NCBI GenBank assembly: GCA_900543145.1
Contig: UQPZ01000003.1
Location: 62,001 to 126,000, forward strand
Direction: 5' to 3'
Length of the DNA: 64,000 nt
Source: an uncultured Ruminococcus sp.
GTDB taxonomy: Bacteria; Bacillota; Clostridia; Oscillospirales; Ruminococcaceae
Within the stretch, counting starts at the first letter, position 1, and each line of letters opens with the position of its first letter. Below, piece after piece: positions 16,889-25,173 of this stretch. A program made the position numbers and the translations under genes. The notes beneath the pieces were generated by a model. The model ran no database searches, was not told where the DNA came from, and saw only the letters and a list, made by a program, of their open reading frames with translations.

Positions 16889-17500
16889 ATGAACAAATTT
16901 ATAAGATCAATAATAACTGCCGCCGCTGCCGGAGCTATTGCCTGCACCGCAGTACTTTCTGCGTCTGCCGCAACTTCTCAGGACGCAATAAATGCAGCAA
17001 AGTCAGCAGGAGTTCCCGGTATTTATGTTCAGCAGCTTGAAAATTATCTGAAAACGGCTTCGTTTACATCTGACCAGTATCAGCTCATGGTTGATACAGT
17101 TTCAAACGTATCGGATACATATATTTCAGAGCTTGCTCAGAGTATGTACGGAAAAACTCCGGCAGAGCTTACTGAGGAAGAAAAAACCGCTGTCGGAAAA
17201 AAGCTGACCGGAGATCAGAAACAGGCTATAATTAACGCTTTCGTAAATCTCGGAGATAAAGTCGGAGTAAAAATAAACGTTGATCATATCAGCAAGGGCA
17301 ACTATAATATTGAGGTTGCCGCTCCTTCCGACAATTCTTCGGGAAGCGGTAATACTACAATAGTTGTAGATACTGATCCTGTTGCCAATACCGGTGAAAA
17401 TGAAACTGAGAGTTCTGCCGCAGCAGCAATCGCTGCAGGGTCTTTACTTCTTACAGCTTCCGGAGCCATTGTTATTCTTGCTAAAAAGAATAAAGCTTAA
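16889..17500 (+). CDS. Secreted DUF1002-like surface protein with noncanonical VANTG sorting signal
   Basis: A 203-aa protein with a clear signal peptide (residues 1-28, cleavage after ASA), an alpha-helical ectodomain (about 30-130; A-I-N-A-A-K-S-A-G-V-P-G) and a Ser/Asn/Gly linker. The tail is V-A-N-T-G-E, then an Ala-rich hydrophobic span, then KKNKA: a cell-wall sorting signal in which the usual L-P-x-T-G is V-A-N-T-G. A sortase gene follows 31 bp later, making it the probable cognate substrate. The helical domain resembles DUF1002 proteins, but I am not certain. ATG 16889 has GGAGG correctly placed; the upstream ATG 16874 overlaps that RBS. Confidence 0.75.
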   Translation: MNKFIRSIITAAAAGAIACTAVLSASAATSQDAINAAKSAGVPGIYVQQLENYLKTASFTSDQYQLMVDTVSNVSDTYISELAQSMYGKTPAELTEEEKTAVGKKLTGDQKQAIINAFVNLGDKVGVKINVDHISKGNYNIEVAAPSDNSSGSGNTTIVVDTDPVANTGENETESSAAAAIAAGSLLLTASGAIVILAKKNKA

Positions 17501-17531
17501 TAAACAAAATTTATTTGGAGTGTAATTATTT

Positions 17532-18239
17532 GTGAACAGTAAAAGCCGAAATTCACACACTTCATCAAAAAGGGCGATGAGAACAACTTTATTTGTGCTC
17601 ACGCCCCTTTTGATGTTATTGATAATTCTTTCCGCCGCAGTTCTTTTGTTTCTAAAACCATATAATTATTTTAAGCCTTACGCCAATATAGTGTTCAGAG
17701 ATACTGCTCCGTCTTCCTCCCTTAGAACTCTTAATTCGTATAGGGACGACGATGCTCCTGACCTCAGCGCAACTATAACTGTAGACGAAAAACAGCATGA
17801 TATAGTTTACCCGTATTACGGCGACTGCTATGCAGCGCTTAATTGTGAAAATGCAGGACTGAACGATATACCAGTATTCTGGGGCGACAGTCCAGATCTG
17901 CTTGAAAAGGGAGCGGGACAGTTTAACGGTTCCGTATATATCGGTGAAAAAGGCAATGTAGTTATTTCAGGACATAATCATACATACTTTTATAATCTGA
18001 AAAACTGTAAGACAGGCGATATTATTACTCTGGAGACCTCTTACGGTGTCTTTACCTATAAGGTTTCGGAGCTGGTATATTTTAAGGACAGCGACCTGAC
18101 ATATATCTATCCTTCCGAAGAGGACAGGCTTACGCTTTACACCTGCTGGAACAACGGAATGCTTGGAATGTCCGATACAAGACTCGGAGTTATATGCGAG
18201 CTTATAAGCAAAGAATTTAATCAGGAGGACGGGAAATGA
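17532..18239 (+). CDS. Sortase, probable partner of the VANTG protein
   Basis: A 235-aa sortase with an N-terminal membrane anchor (about residues 20-42) and a C-terminal catalytic domain. The catalytic triad is visible as His in I-S-G-H-N-H, Cys in L-Y-T-C-W and Arg in D-T-R-L-G-V. The insert between the anchor and the barrel is long. It does not carry the C-terminal membrane helix of class C pilus sortases; the class is unclear (class B/D-like). The start is GTG 17532 with TTGGAG upstream. It lies between its likely substrate and a membrane protein whose ATG overlaps its stop (ATGA), so the three form one operon. Confidence 0.85.
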   Translation: MNSKSRNSHTSSKRAMRTTLFVLTPLLMLLIILSAAVLLFLKPYNYFKPYANIVFRDTAPSSSLRTLNSYRDDDAPDLSATITVDEKQHDIVYPYYGDCYAALNCENAGLNDIPVFWGDSPDLLEKGAGQFNGSVYIGEKGNVVISGHNHTYFYNLKNCKTGDIITLETSYGVFTYKVSELVYFKDSDLTYIYPSEEDRLTLYTCWNNGMLGMSDTRLGVICELISKEFNQEDGK

Positions 18240-19129
18240 ACCATAAGCTTTATCACTATCTTCCCTGTTTCGTACTTAGTCTTGTCATCTCTGTACTGCT
18301 GATCTGCTTTCAGCTGACTTATTTTACAGCTCAGGTGATCTTAAAGCCCTCGCTATATTCAGAGGCACTTTCAAAAAACAGTATTACCAATCTTATTTAT
18401 GATGATCTTGAAACTTACTTTACCCGTATATCTGCAGCAACGGGAGTTCCGGCGGAAGTATATATGAAAAGCGTAACAAAAGCAAACCTTTCCTCAGCAG
18501 TCAATTCTCTTATACAGGATTCTCTTAATTACCTTAAAAGCAAAGACTCACCGAAGCCTGAAATAAAATACAGCTTTGAACAGCTTGAACAGGATATCGC
18601 AGATTACTTTGAAAACTACGCAAATGAAAACAATATAGAAAAAAACGAGGAATATAAAAAGCTTCTGAATTCAACAATTGAAACCGCGGAAAGCCAGATC
18701 TCAGGCAAGCTGGACGTACTTTTCTTAAAGCGGCTCTCCGATACTTCTTTGGCTTCGGAAGTCCACGTTTATGCAGGTTTTATAAATGCAGCAATGTATA
18801 TATGTGCGGCAGCTGCAATCGCCCTTTGGGCGCTGATGTTTTATATTATCAGACATCATAAGCTGAATATGCTGTACTGGGTCGGGATCTCTGTTTTCGT
18901 TTCCTCTGCGGCGATCCTGATTCCTTCAGCTTATCTGCATTTCAGTAATTATTTCAGCAATTTTTTTGTAAAAACGCCTTATATTCAGAAATCTGTGACC
19001 GGACTAATCAATACAGTGCTTGCAAAAACAGTTACCTTTGAATTTGTTATGACAGCGCTTGGAATTATACTGATATGCTCTTATGCCATACTTAAAAGCG
19101 AATTACTTAAAATAAACAGAAAAAAATAA
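18236..19129 (+). CDS. Membrane protein of unknown function in the sortase operon
   Basis: A 297-aa protein with one N-terminal helix (about residues 8-30), a ~145-residue outside domain rich in charged amphipathic helix (S-F-E-Q-L-E-Q-D-I-A-D-Y-F), and three C-terminal helices (about 180-202, 211-232, 262-285). It overlaps the sortase stop by 4 nt and is likely coupled to it. I recognise no catalytic motif. The coupling suggests a role in presenting or processing the sorted protein, which is inference. Confidence 0.7.
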   Translation: MNHKLYHYLPCFVLSLVISVLLICFQLTYFTAQVILKPSLYSEALSKNSITNLIYDDLETYFTRISAATGVPAEVYMKSVTKANLSSAVNSLIQDSLNYLKSKDSPKPEIKYSFEQLEQDIADYFENYANENNIEKNEEYKKLLNSTIETAESQISGKLDVLFLKRLSDTSLASEVHVYAGFINAAMYICAAAAIALWALMFYIIRHHKLNMLYWVGISVFVSSAAILIPSAYLHFSNYFSNFFVKTPYIQKSVTGLINTVLAKTVTFEFVMTALGIILICSYAILKSELLKINRKK

Positions 19130-19211
19130 ATCTCAGCCTGTTTTATGGTAGACACTGCTCCACTTTGTGCAGACAGCAAAACCTATGGTAATTGAATAAA
19201 ATTTCAAAATC

Positions 19212-19248
19212 AAACTGATTACGCAATTTAAGCGGAGTCAGTTTTGTT
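19212..19248 (+). terminator. Probable terminator of the VANTG-sortase operon
   Basis: AAACTGA (19212-19218) pairs with TCAGTTT (19238-19244), with inner CGC/GCG pairs, followed by TGTT. The hairpin is moderately stable. Confidence 0.5.
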
Positions 19249-19307
19249 CTAAGCTACGCTGATTTCATAAAAGTTATGGATCACCCATATGTTACCTGTA
19301 CATAACT

Positions 19308-19349
19308 GCGCCTCCTATGGTTTTTATTATACCATAGGAGGCGCTTTTT
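19308..19349 (+). terminator. Very strong hairpin with T-run in a gene-free gap
   Basis: A perfect 14-bp inverted repeat, GCGCCTCCTATGGT (19308-19321) and ACCATAGGAGGCGC (19331-19344), followed by TTTTT on the plus strand. It lies 100 bp beyond the more ordinary terminator of the sortase operon. The 19130-19467 gap holds no ORF I can support; a small RNA ending at this hairpin is possible. Confidence 0.6.
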
Positions 19350-19467
19350 GTCATTGCCTGTTTTTACAGTTCGGTGCAGTAATTACCGTTAAAGACAAGC
19401 TTTTATATATTATCAATTAAATCGGTACGTTATGTACACACGGGATCTCAAACTATACATTAAACAG

Positions 19468-20610
19468 CTATACAAGGAAATCCTGATAGCCGTCGTTTTC
19501 TTCCCTGAGGCTCTTGATCTGCATGGCTATCTCCTCGCTGTCTGCTTCAATTTTAGCCTTTATATCGTTGACTGCGTTCTGCTTCTCAGCAAGTTCAGCC
19601 TGTGCAGCTGATTTTTCATTGTCAAGAGCGTCAAGAAGGTTCTTTGAGCTTTCCTCATATTCCTTAAGCTTCTGATTAGCCGCTGCGGTAGCATTTTTAT
19701 ACTCAGCGTCTATCTCCTCAAGTTTTCTTCTGTACTCCTCATCAGCCCTGGCGATCGCTTCACGATGCTCTTCTCTTGCCTTTTCCATATCAGCATAAGC
19801 CTCGTCAGCCTTAGCTTCAGCATTTTCAAAGTTCTCTTGACATACCGTTAGAGCTCCGTCGGCAGCCTCAAGCTGAGGAGCATACTCGCTGTCAAGCTTC
19901 GCAGCCTTTTCTTCAAGCTCAGCTATTCTGGCATTATTGGCTTCGATCTGGCTCATTGCAAAGGCCTTCATCTTACTGAGAGCCTTGCTTGCCTTTTCAG
20001 CAGCAGTTTCCTCCGCCGAATCAGCAGAGTCGTCAGCCTCTTCATTCTTCTCAGATAATTCTTCTGGCTTATTATCAGCGACGATTTCTATAGATTGCCC
20101 GGAAGAAACTGAATCAGGCTCATCGGCTTTAGATCCTTCACTTACATTAGGCGGAGATATCTCATCCATCATATTTTCAGCAGCAGGAATGCTTTCATTG
20201 CCTGACGATGAAATAACTGAAGAACCTCCGTTGTGACTTACATAGTCATCTACCAGACTTACAGTCCTCTCCTCAGAATCACCCGAAGCGGCAGCAAATT
20301 CCTCCTGCTGCTTTTTCTTTTTCTCAAGCATATATCTTTCAAGCTTGCTTAAATTTTCATAATTCTCATCTTCGACGCTATCCTGTACATCTTCCTGAAC
20401 TGCTTCAGGCTCGGCAGGCTTGGGTCTTGCGGTCACTACAGTTTCGGGAATACTGTCTTCACCCAGTTTTCTTCTTATTACGCCTACAACAATATCGTTT
20501 CTTAACTCAGTTTCAGCGCAGATTTCTTCAACAGATCTGCCTTCCTGAAACAATCTGACAATTTTTTCATTAGTGGATTCTTCTTTTTTCTTTTTCAATG
20601 CTAAAGCCAT
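19468..20610 (-). CDS. Coiled-coil protein with N-terminal helix-turn-helix-like segment
   Basis: A 380-aa acidic protein. An N-terminal basic tail (A-L-K-K-K-K) leads to a short helix-turn-helix-like segment (about residues 14-52: I-V-R-L-F-Q-E-G-R-S-V-E-E-I-C). A disordered Ser/Glu-rich middle (about 55-200) follows, then a long Ala/Glu/Lys coiled coil (about 205-370). I do not recognise a family; DNA-tethering or structural roles are guesses. ATG 20610 is chosen for AAAGGA at good spacing; the frame extends upstream only to a TTG. It has its own promoter (20686-20714). Confidence 0.75.
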   Translation of the reverse strand: MALALKKKKEESTNEKIVRLFQEGRSVEEICAETELRNDIVVGVIRRKLGEDSIPETVVTARPKPAEPEAVQEDVQDSVEDENYENLSKLERYMLEKKKKQQEEFAAASGDSEERTVSLVDDYVSHNGGSSVISSSGNESIPAAENMMDEISPPNVSEGSKADEPDSVSSGQSIEIVADNKPEELSEKNEEADDSADSAEETAAEKASKALSKMKAFAMSQIEANNARIAELEEKAAKLDSEYAPQLEAADGALTVCQENFENAEAKADEAYADMEKAREEHREAIARADEEYRRKLEEIDAEYKNATAAANQKLKEYEESSKNLLDALDNEKSAAQAELAEKQNAVNDIKAKIEADSEEIAMQIKSLREENDGYQDFLV

Positions 20611-20685
20611 ATTAATCAATCCTTTCGTCAAGCTTGGTCAGTATATAATATTCAAAAAGATTTATATAAATGACCGTATATTTGT

Positions 20686-20714
20686 ATTATATCACAATTC
20701 ATTTTGTAAAGCAA
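20686..20714 (-). promoter_or_regulatory. Sigma-A promoter of the coiled-coil protein gene
   Basis: Minus strand: TTGCTT (20709-20714), 17-nt spacer, TATAAT (20686-20691). Confidence 0.6.
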
Positions 20715-20900
20715 TAGAGAATTAAAAATTCTATCAAAAAATAATGCACGATTTATGCTGTTGATTTTAGTGAAATGTTAACATAAGCTCAATAGTTGTA
20801 TTTTATAACATAAGCATTTCTGCAATTTGTGTATTTCTAAGCTATTATTACAAAAAACACAAAACAAATTTGTATATATCGTCAAATTTATATTATTGTA

Positions 20901-20931
20901 TTGACAAATAATATTATACGATATATAATAT
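20901..20931 (+). promoter_or_regulatory. Consensus promoter with overlapping palindrome before the PadR operon
   Basis: TTGACA (20901-20906), 17-nt spacer, TATAAT (20924-20929): a perfect consensus. An exact inverted repeat, ATATTATA-N5-TATAATAT (20911-20931), covers the spacer and -10 box. Such a site fits autorepression by the PadR-type protein encoded first in the operon. The remaining gap from 20715 is AT-rich, with nothing else seen. Confidence 0.7.
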
Positions 20932-20976
20932 AGTTAAGAGAACAATATTGTTTCAAAAACAGAAAGGAGCAGAAAT

Positions 20977-21297
20977 ATGAGTTTTCCTATAAGCGCCGGC
21001 TTACTGGACGCAATGGTGCTTTCGGTTGTCGACAGAGGCGATACCTACGGATATGAAATAACCCAGTTTATCCGAGGAGCGGTCGATGTATCTGAATCCA
21101 CTCTATATCCTGTTTTAAGACGGCTTCAAAAGGGCGATCTGCTTGAAACCTACGATATGGAATATATGGGCAGAAACAGGCGTTACTATCGTGTTACCAG
21201 CAAGGGTGAATCAGCTCTAACTCAATACCGAAGCGACTGGTATGAGCATAAAGCAAAAATCGACAGTATTTTATTGAACGAGGTGGAGAAAAAATGA
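20977..21297 (+). CDS. PadR family transcriptional regulator
   Basis: A 106-aa winged-helix repressor of the short PadR-s2 class. The family core is clear: L-L-D-A-M-V-L-S-V-V-D-R-G-D-T-Y-G-Y-E-I, then S-E-S-T-L-Y-P-V-L-R-R-L (recognition helix) and the wing M-G-R-N-R-R-Y-Y-R-V-T. A short C-terminal helix forms the dimer. RBS AGAAAGGAG. It is the first gene of a four-gene operon, and its stop overlaps the next start (ATGA). PadR-DUF1700 pairs are common in Firmicutes and control membrane-stress genes. A palindrome on its own -10 suggests autoregulation. Confidence 0.93.
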   Translation: MSFPISAGLLDAMVLSVVDRGDTYGYEITQFIRGAVDVSESTLYPVLRRLQKGDLLETYDMEYMGRNRRYYRVTSKGESALTQYRSDWYEHKAKIDSILLNEVEKK

Positions 21298-21941
21298 AAA
21301 GAAAAGAATTCCTTGAACAGCTGAAAAGCCGTCTGAACCGTCTTCCGGACGACGAGCTTAACAATGTTCTTGATTATTATAACGAGATCTTTCTTGACGC
21401 CGGAGAGGAAAATGAAGAAGAAACTGCTGAAAATCTCGGAAATATTGACGATATAGCGCGTCAGATATATGCCGATAATAATATTGCGCCGGACGGAAAG
21501 CCTGAATTTATAATGGACGAAGCCGCCTATAGAAAATATGGAGAAAACAGCAGTAACGACAGCCGAACAGCTACTAACTCACAGGTCGGTTCAGGTATGT
21601 CGGTATCCGGAAAAATACTGCTGGTAATTTTACTGTTTCCGATATGGTTTCCGATCCTTGCGGCAGTAAGTGCAGTGCTTTTTTCCGTTGCAGTTACGTT
21701 TATTGCTCTTGGCTTTACTTTAGGTATTTCTGGAGCGGCTTTAACTGCGGCGGGAATCGTAACTGTTTTTACAGCTCCTCCTATTGGTCTTATTACCGCC
21801 GGAACAGGTCTGGTAATTCTTTCCTTAGGTCTGTTTATAGCCAAACCTCTGTTCAAAAGCGTATGGAGAGGTTTTGCTTCGTTCCTGAATTGGCTCGTTT
21901 CAAAGGCTCACGGAATTTTTGCTGACAGGAGGTCTGTATAA
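21294..21941 (+). CDS. DUF1700 (HAAS-type) membrane protein
   Basis: A 215-aa protein. The N-terminal helical domain (about residues 1-65: M-K-R-K-E-F-L-E-Q-L-K-S-R-L-N-R-L-P, then Y-Y-N-E-I-F-L-D-A-G) is the HAAS/DUF1700 fold that pairs with PadR regulators. A Ser/Asn-rich linker leads to three or four membrane helices (about 103-195). It overlaps padR by 4 nt and abuts the next gene (TAA then ATG). It probably signals membrane state to the PadR protein; that role is family knowledge, not shown here. Confidence 0.88.
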   Translation: MKRKEFLEQLKSRLNRLPDDELNNVLDYYNEIFLDAGEENEEETAENLGNIDDIARQIYADNNIAPDGKPEFIMDEAAYRKYGENSSNDSRTATNSQVGSGMSVSGKILLVILLFPIWFPILAAVSAVLFSVAVTFIALGFTLGISGAALTAAGIVTVFTAPPIGLITAGTGLVILSLGLFIAKPLFKSVWRGFASFLNWLVSKAHGIFADRRSV

Positions 21942-22790
21942 ATGGATAACGCTAAGAAAAGAAAGCTCACTTTGCCGCTGATACTTCTTATATCCGGAGT
22001 TTTACTGCTTTTGCTGGGAATAATTATTATGAGCTTTACAGATTCCGATAAATACTTTCCGAGAGAAGATATTTCCGAAAACTTTCCTGCCGACAAAATT
22101 CAGTATCTGGATATTGATATAGGTATCGGACATTTTGATCTTGAAACCTACGACGGAGATAAAATAATCATTGAAGCTCAAAATCTACCTGAGGGGAGAT
22201 ACTTATTCAACTGCTCAGATGATAAATTCAGTATAAAATACAAAAACTACAAATGGTATGAATGGTATAAGAACACCAACTTTTATATTGGGCCTTTCGA
22301 TTGGGGTAACAGCGATGAACCCGAATTTAAGATCTTGATCCCAGACAAGGAATATACTTCAGCAAAGCTTAACGGAGGAGTAGGCGAATATACCGTAAGC
22401 GGTCTTAAATGCGTAAACGTGGATATAGACGCAGGAGTGGGCAATGGCAGATTTACCGGCTGCATAATAAGCGGTAAGGCTGACATAGATATGGGAGTAG
22501 GAGAATGCCGTTTTGAAAACTGTTCTGTTAACGAAGGAGATATCGACTGCGATATAGGCGAATTCAGCTACAGCGGAAAAATCCTGGGCAGACTTGATTT
22601 AGACTGCGGTATCGGCGAATGCAGACTGGACATAGACGGATATTATTCAGACTATGACATAAAAAAAGACACGGGAATCGGAGAAATAAATATTGAACGA
22701 AATTCCGACAATCCGAACGGCAGCGCTCCGATAAAAATACCTATAGATATTGACGGCGGAATAGGAGAAGTAAATATAAAATTCAAATGA
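21942..22790 (+). CDS. Membrane-anchored beta-repeat protein, DUF4097-like
   Basis: A 282-aa protein with a short basic cytoplasmic tail, one membrane helix (about residues 12-33), and an outside domain. From about residue 60 on this is a regular beta-solenoid: turns of roughly 17-25 residues, each with a G-[IV]-G-E/H-x motif (G-I-G-H-F, G-V-G-E-Y, G-V-G-N-G, G-V-G-E-C, D-I-G-E-F, G-I-G-E-C, G-I-G-E-I, G-I-G-E-V). This matches DUF4097/toast-rack-like domains of bacterial envelope-stress operons. It starts directly after the DUF1700 stop, with its RBS inside that gene. Confidence 0.85.
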   Translation: MDNAKKRKLTLPLILLISGVLLLLLGIIIMSFTDSDKYFPREDISENFPADKIQYLDIDIGIGHFDLETYDGDKIIIEAQNLPEGRYLFNCSDDKFSIKYKNYKWYEWYKNTNFYIGPFDWGNSDEPEFKILIPDKEYTSAKLNGGVGEYTVSGLKCVNVDIDAGVGNGRFTGCIISGKADIDMGVGECRFENCSVNEGDIDCDIGEFSYSGKILGRLDLDCGIGECRLDIDGYYSDYDIKKDTGIGEINIERNSDNPNGSAPIKIPIDIDGGIGEVNIKFK

Positions 22791-22809
22791 TTGAAAGGGG
22801 TTATATCTT

Positions 22810-22989
22810 ATGAATAAAAGACTGTATAGATTAAGGGACAACAGAATGATATGCGGCGTCTGCGGCGGTATCGGTGAATACTTTAATATTGATCCCAATC
22901 TGGTAAGGATCGGCTTTGTGCTTCTAGGCTGCGGAGGAGTAGGAATAATAGCCTATATAGTAGCAGCGGTAATTCTCCCTGAAAAATAA
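22810..22989 (+). CDS. PspC domain protein, 59 aa
   Basis: A 59-aa ORF with AAAGGGG upstream. It has the PspC signature: K-R-L-Y-R-L-R-D-N-R-M-I-C-G-V-C-G-G-I-G-E-Y-F-N-I-D-P-N-L-V-R, read in overlapping short blocks, followed by a single glycine-rich membrane helix ending in V-I-L-P-E-K. PspC proteins sense membrane stress. It lies 19 bp after the beta-repeat gene and closes the PadR-DUF1700-beta-repeat-PspC operon, right before a terminator. The grouping resembles LiaF/PspC stress operons. Confidence 0.9.
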   Translation: MNKRLYRLRDNRMICGVCGGIGEYFNIDPNLVRIGFVLLGCGGVGIIAYIVAAVILPEK

Positions 22990-23005
22990 ACTTTAAATAC
23001 AGCTG

Positions 23006-23040
23006 CATCGTCTTTGCTTCCGGCAAGGACGATGTTTTTT
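23006..23040 (+). terminator. Terminator of the PadR-PspC operon
   Basis: CATCGTC-T-TTGC pairs with GCAA-G-GACGATG (23006-23034), followed by TTTTTT. Confidence 0.85.
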
Positions 23041-23138
23041 CTCAAAGGCTCTGTACAATTCCATCCGTAATATTTTCAAAAAAGCATAACGTTCCTTTTT
23101 TATGGCATAATATAAAAAAACGAAACGGAGATACAGAA

Positions 23139-24440
23139 ATGAGATCAGTATGGAGCGCAGAATCTGCCTTTCCTCAGTTTCCGAGGCTTGAAAGAGATAT
23201 TAAAACAGACATACTTATAATAGGCGGCGGAATTGCAGGAATTTTAACCGCATATCGTCTTCAGCAGCAGGGAGTAAACTATATTCTTGTCGAAAAGGAA
23301 CGCATATGCGGCGGTACGACCTGTAATACAACGGCAAAAATAACCTACCAGCACGCATTTATATACAATAAGATTCTTAAAAGCAGCGGTCCAGAAAAAG
23401 CCAAAGCATACCTTTCGGCAAATATGGCGGCTTTTGATGAATATGCCGCACTATGCCGCAATATCGACTGCGATTATGAAATCAAGGACAACTACGTTTA
23501 TACTTCCGACGAGTACAAACTGGAAAAAGAACTCAGCGCTTTAAGCAGGATAGGCTATAATGCCGAGCTGTGCCGAAAGCTTCCTATACCCGTTTCAGCT
23601 GTAGGAGCGATTAAATTTGCGGATCAGGCTCAGTTTAACCCGCTTAAATTTCTTTCAGCTATATCAAAGGATCTGAATATTTACGAAAATACATTTGTAA
23701 GAGAAATGATAGAAAATACCGCAGTTACAGACCTCGGAAAAATAAGCGCAGAAAAAGTGATAGTGACTACTCACTTCCCCTTTATCAACAAGCACGGCAG
23801 CTATTTTCTAAAGCTTTACCAGCACCGTTCATATGTTATCGCATTGGAAAACGCTCAGAATGTTCACGGAATGTACGTTGACGAGAGCAAAAAAGGGTAC
23901 TCATTCAGAAACTATAATGATCTTCTGATTTTAGGCGGCGGCTCTCACAGAACCGGCAAAAAAGGCGGCAACTGGGATGAACTGCGAAACTTTGCAAAAG
24001 AACATTATCCCGAAGCTAAGGAGAAATATCACTGGGCGGCTCAAGACTGCATGAGTCTTGACAGCATTCCATATATAGGTCATTATTCAAAAAACACTTC
24101 GAATCTGTACACTGCAAGCGGCTTTAATAAATGGGGCATAACGGGAGCCATGACAGCGGCAATGGTACTGAGTGATATTGTAACAGAAAAAAACAATGAA
24201 TATGCCGACGTATTCGATCCCTCACGAAGCATATTAAAGCCTCAGCTGTTTTTAAATGGCATTGAAGCAACAGCCAATCTTCTTAAATTTTCAAAGAAAA
24301 GATGTCCTCATCTTGGCTGCGCTCTTAAATGGAACAGCGCTGAGCATTCATGGGACTGCCCCTGTCACGGCTCACGTTTCTCAGAAAACGGAAAGGTACT
24401 TGAAAACCCAGCTAACGGAGATCTGAAAGAAAAAAATTGA
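23139..24440 (+). CDS. FAD-dependent oxidoreductase with C-terminal Rieske domain
   Basis: A 433-aa protein. The N-terminal Rossmann motif D-I-L-I-I-G-G-G-I-A-G (about residues 27-37) and the glycine-oxidase/DAO-like fold fill residues 25-365. The last ~50 residues form a Rieske [2Fe-2S] centre: C-P-H-L-G-C and, 14 residues later, C-P-C-H-G-S, giving the Cys-x-His...Cys-x-x-His ligands. YhfW-type proteins of this layout are known, but their substrate is not. The protein ends soon after the second Rieske box, a little shorter than usual. It has its own RBS and stands alone. Confidence 0.88.
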   Translation: MRSVWSAESAFPQFPRLERDIKTDILIIGGGIAGILTAYRLQQQGVNYILVEKERICGGTTCNTTAKITYQHAFIYNKILKSSGPEKAKAYLSANMAAFDEYAALCRNIDCDYEIKDNYVYTSDEYKLEKELSALSRIGYNAELCRKLPIPVSAVGAIKFADQAQFNPLKFLSAISKDLNIYENTFVREMIENTAVTDLGKISAEKVIVTTHFPFINKHGSYFLKLYQHRSYVIALENAQNVHGMYVDESKKGYSFRNYNDLLILGGGSHRTGKKGGNWDELRNFAKEHYPEAKEKYHWAAQDCMSLDSIPYIGHYSKNTSNLYTASGFNKWGITGAMTAAMVLSDIVTEKNNEYADVFDPSRSILKPQLFLNGIEATANLLKFSKKRCPHLGCALKWNSAEHSWDCPCHGSRFSENGKVLENPANGDLKEKN

Positions 24441-24473
24441 TTTTTAAACCTTTGAACAGCCGCTTAATTTGTA

Positions 24474-24504
24474 TAAAAAAGAACCACGCAATTGCGTGGT
24501 TCTT
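24474..24504 (-). terminator. Terminator of tRNA-Leu
   Basis: The palindrome GAACCACGCAATTGCGTGGTTC (11-bp arms, read in two halves) is followed on the minus strand by TTTTTT (24474-24479). It lies 9 nt past the tRNA 3' end and could also serve the plus-strand oxidoreductase. Confidence 0.8.
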
Positions 24505-24512
24505 ATACTATA

Positions 24513-24599
24513 TGGTGCCGGTGACCGGGGTCGAACCGGTACGGTATCACTACCACAGGATTTTGAGTCCAGCACGTCTGCCAATTCCATCACACCGGC
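24513..24599 (-). tRNA. tRNA-Leu(CAA)
   Basis: An 87-nt minus-strand gene with encoded CCA. Acceptor arms GCCGGTG/CACCGGC pair perfectly, with discriminator A. The anticodon loop is CTCAAAA, giving anticodon CAA (reads UUG). A long type II variable arm (GTGGTAGTGATACCGT region) and T-loop GGTTCGACCC are present. The anticodon stem shows one T-T mismatch. Confidence 0.95.
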
Positions 24600-24705
24600 A
24601 TTGAAATTAATGCTTAATTATTATAGCATAATTTCTAACAAAAGTCAAGCTTTTGAAACTAAAAAATTGCTCGTTAAATTTATGCACATTTATATAAAAA
24701 ACTCC

Positions 24706-24734
24706 TTGCTTTTGAATGTAAATTATGATAAAAT
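24706..24734 (+). promoter_or_regulatory. Sigma-A-like promoter of the cheY-cheX pair
   Basis: TTGCTT (24706-24711), 17-nt spacer, TAAAAT (24729-24734), about 55 nt before the ATG at 24793. This supports starting the gene at 24793; the frame itself stays open back through the tRNA region. Confidence 0.55.
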
Positions 24735-24792
24735 TAATATACAGAATCAATTATTTTTTCTATATAAAAATAACTTTCCAGGAGGTTTTATA

Positions 24793-25170
24793 ATGTGTAT
24801 CAATGATTTGAAAATATTAATCTGCGATGATTCTATGTTTGCCAGAAAAAAGCTTGGTATGTTTATTTCTTCTTTAGGAATAACAACTATTTATGAGGCT
24901 GCTGACGGAAAGGAATCTGTCGAAAAATATATGAAATTCAAGCCCGATGTTGTTTTCATGGATATCGTTATGCCTGTACTTACCGGTGTAGACGCCTTGA
25001 AACAGATCATGGCTTTTGATCCCGAAGCAAAGGTAATAATGGCTTCCTCCGTCGGAACTCAAAGCCATTTAAAAGAAGCTATCAATGCCGGAGCAATTGA
25101 TTTTCTGCAAAAGCCTATCGACGATTCGCAGGTCGAAAAAATTCTCAATAATATTTCAAGGGGGAATTAA
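24793..25170 (+). CDS. CheY-like single-domain response regulator
   Basis: A 125-aa receiver domain with no output domain. The acidic pocket is C-D-D-S (Asp12/13), the phospho-acceptor Asp57 is in F-M-D-I-V-M-P, the Ser switch residue is in M-A-S-S-V-G, and the conserved Lys is in L-Q-K-P. ATG 24793 has AGGAGG at ideal spacing. It ends 3 nt before the CheX-type gene, so the two are one operon, a regulator with its own phosphatase. No flagellar, CheA or receptor gene lies in the window. Confidence 0.92.
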   Translation: MCINDLKILICDDSMFARKKLGMFISSLGITTIYEAADGKESVEKYMKFKPDVVFMDIVMPVLTGVDALKQIMAFDPEAKVIMASSVGTQSHLKEAINAGAIDFLQKPIDDSQVEKILNNISRGN

Positions 25171-25173
25171 TAT

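Noticed and set aside
24469..24792. N-terminal extension of the CheY-like protein
   Set aside because: It would run antisense through tRNA-Leu and its terminator; the AGGAGG-backed ATG at 24793 gives a full receiver domain.
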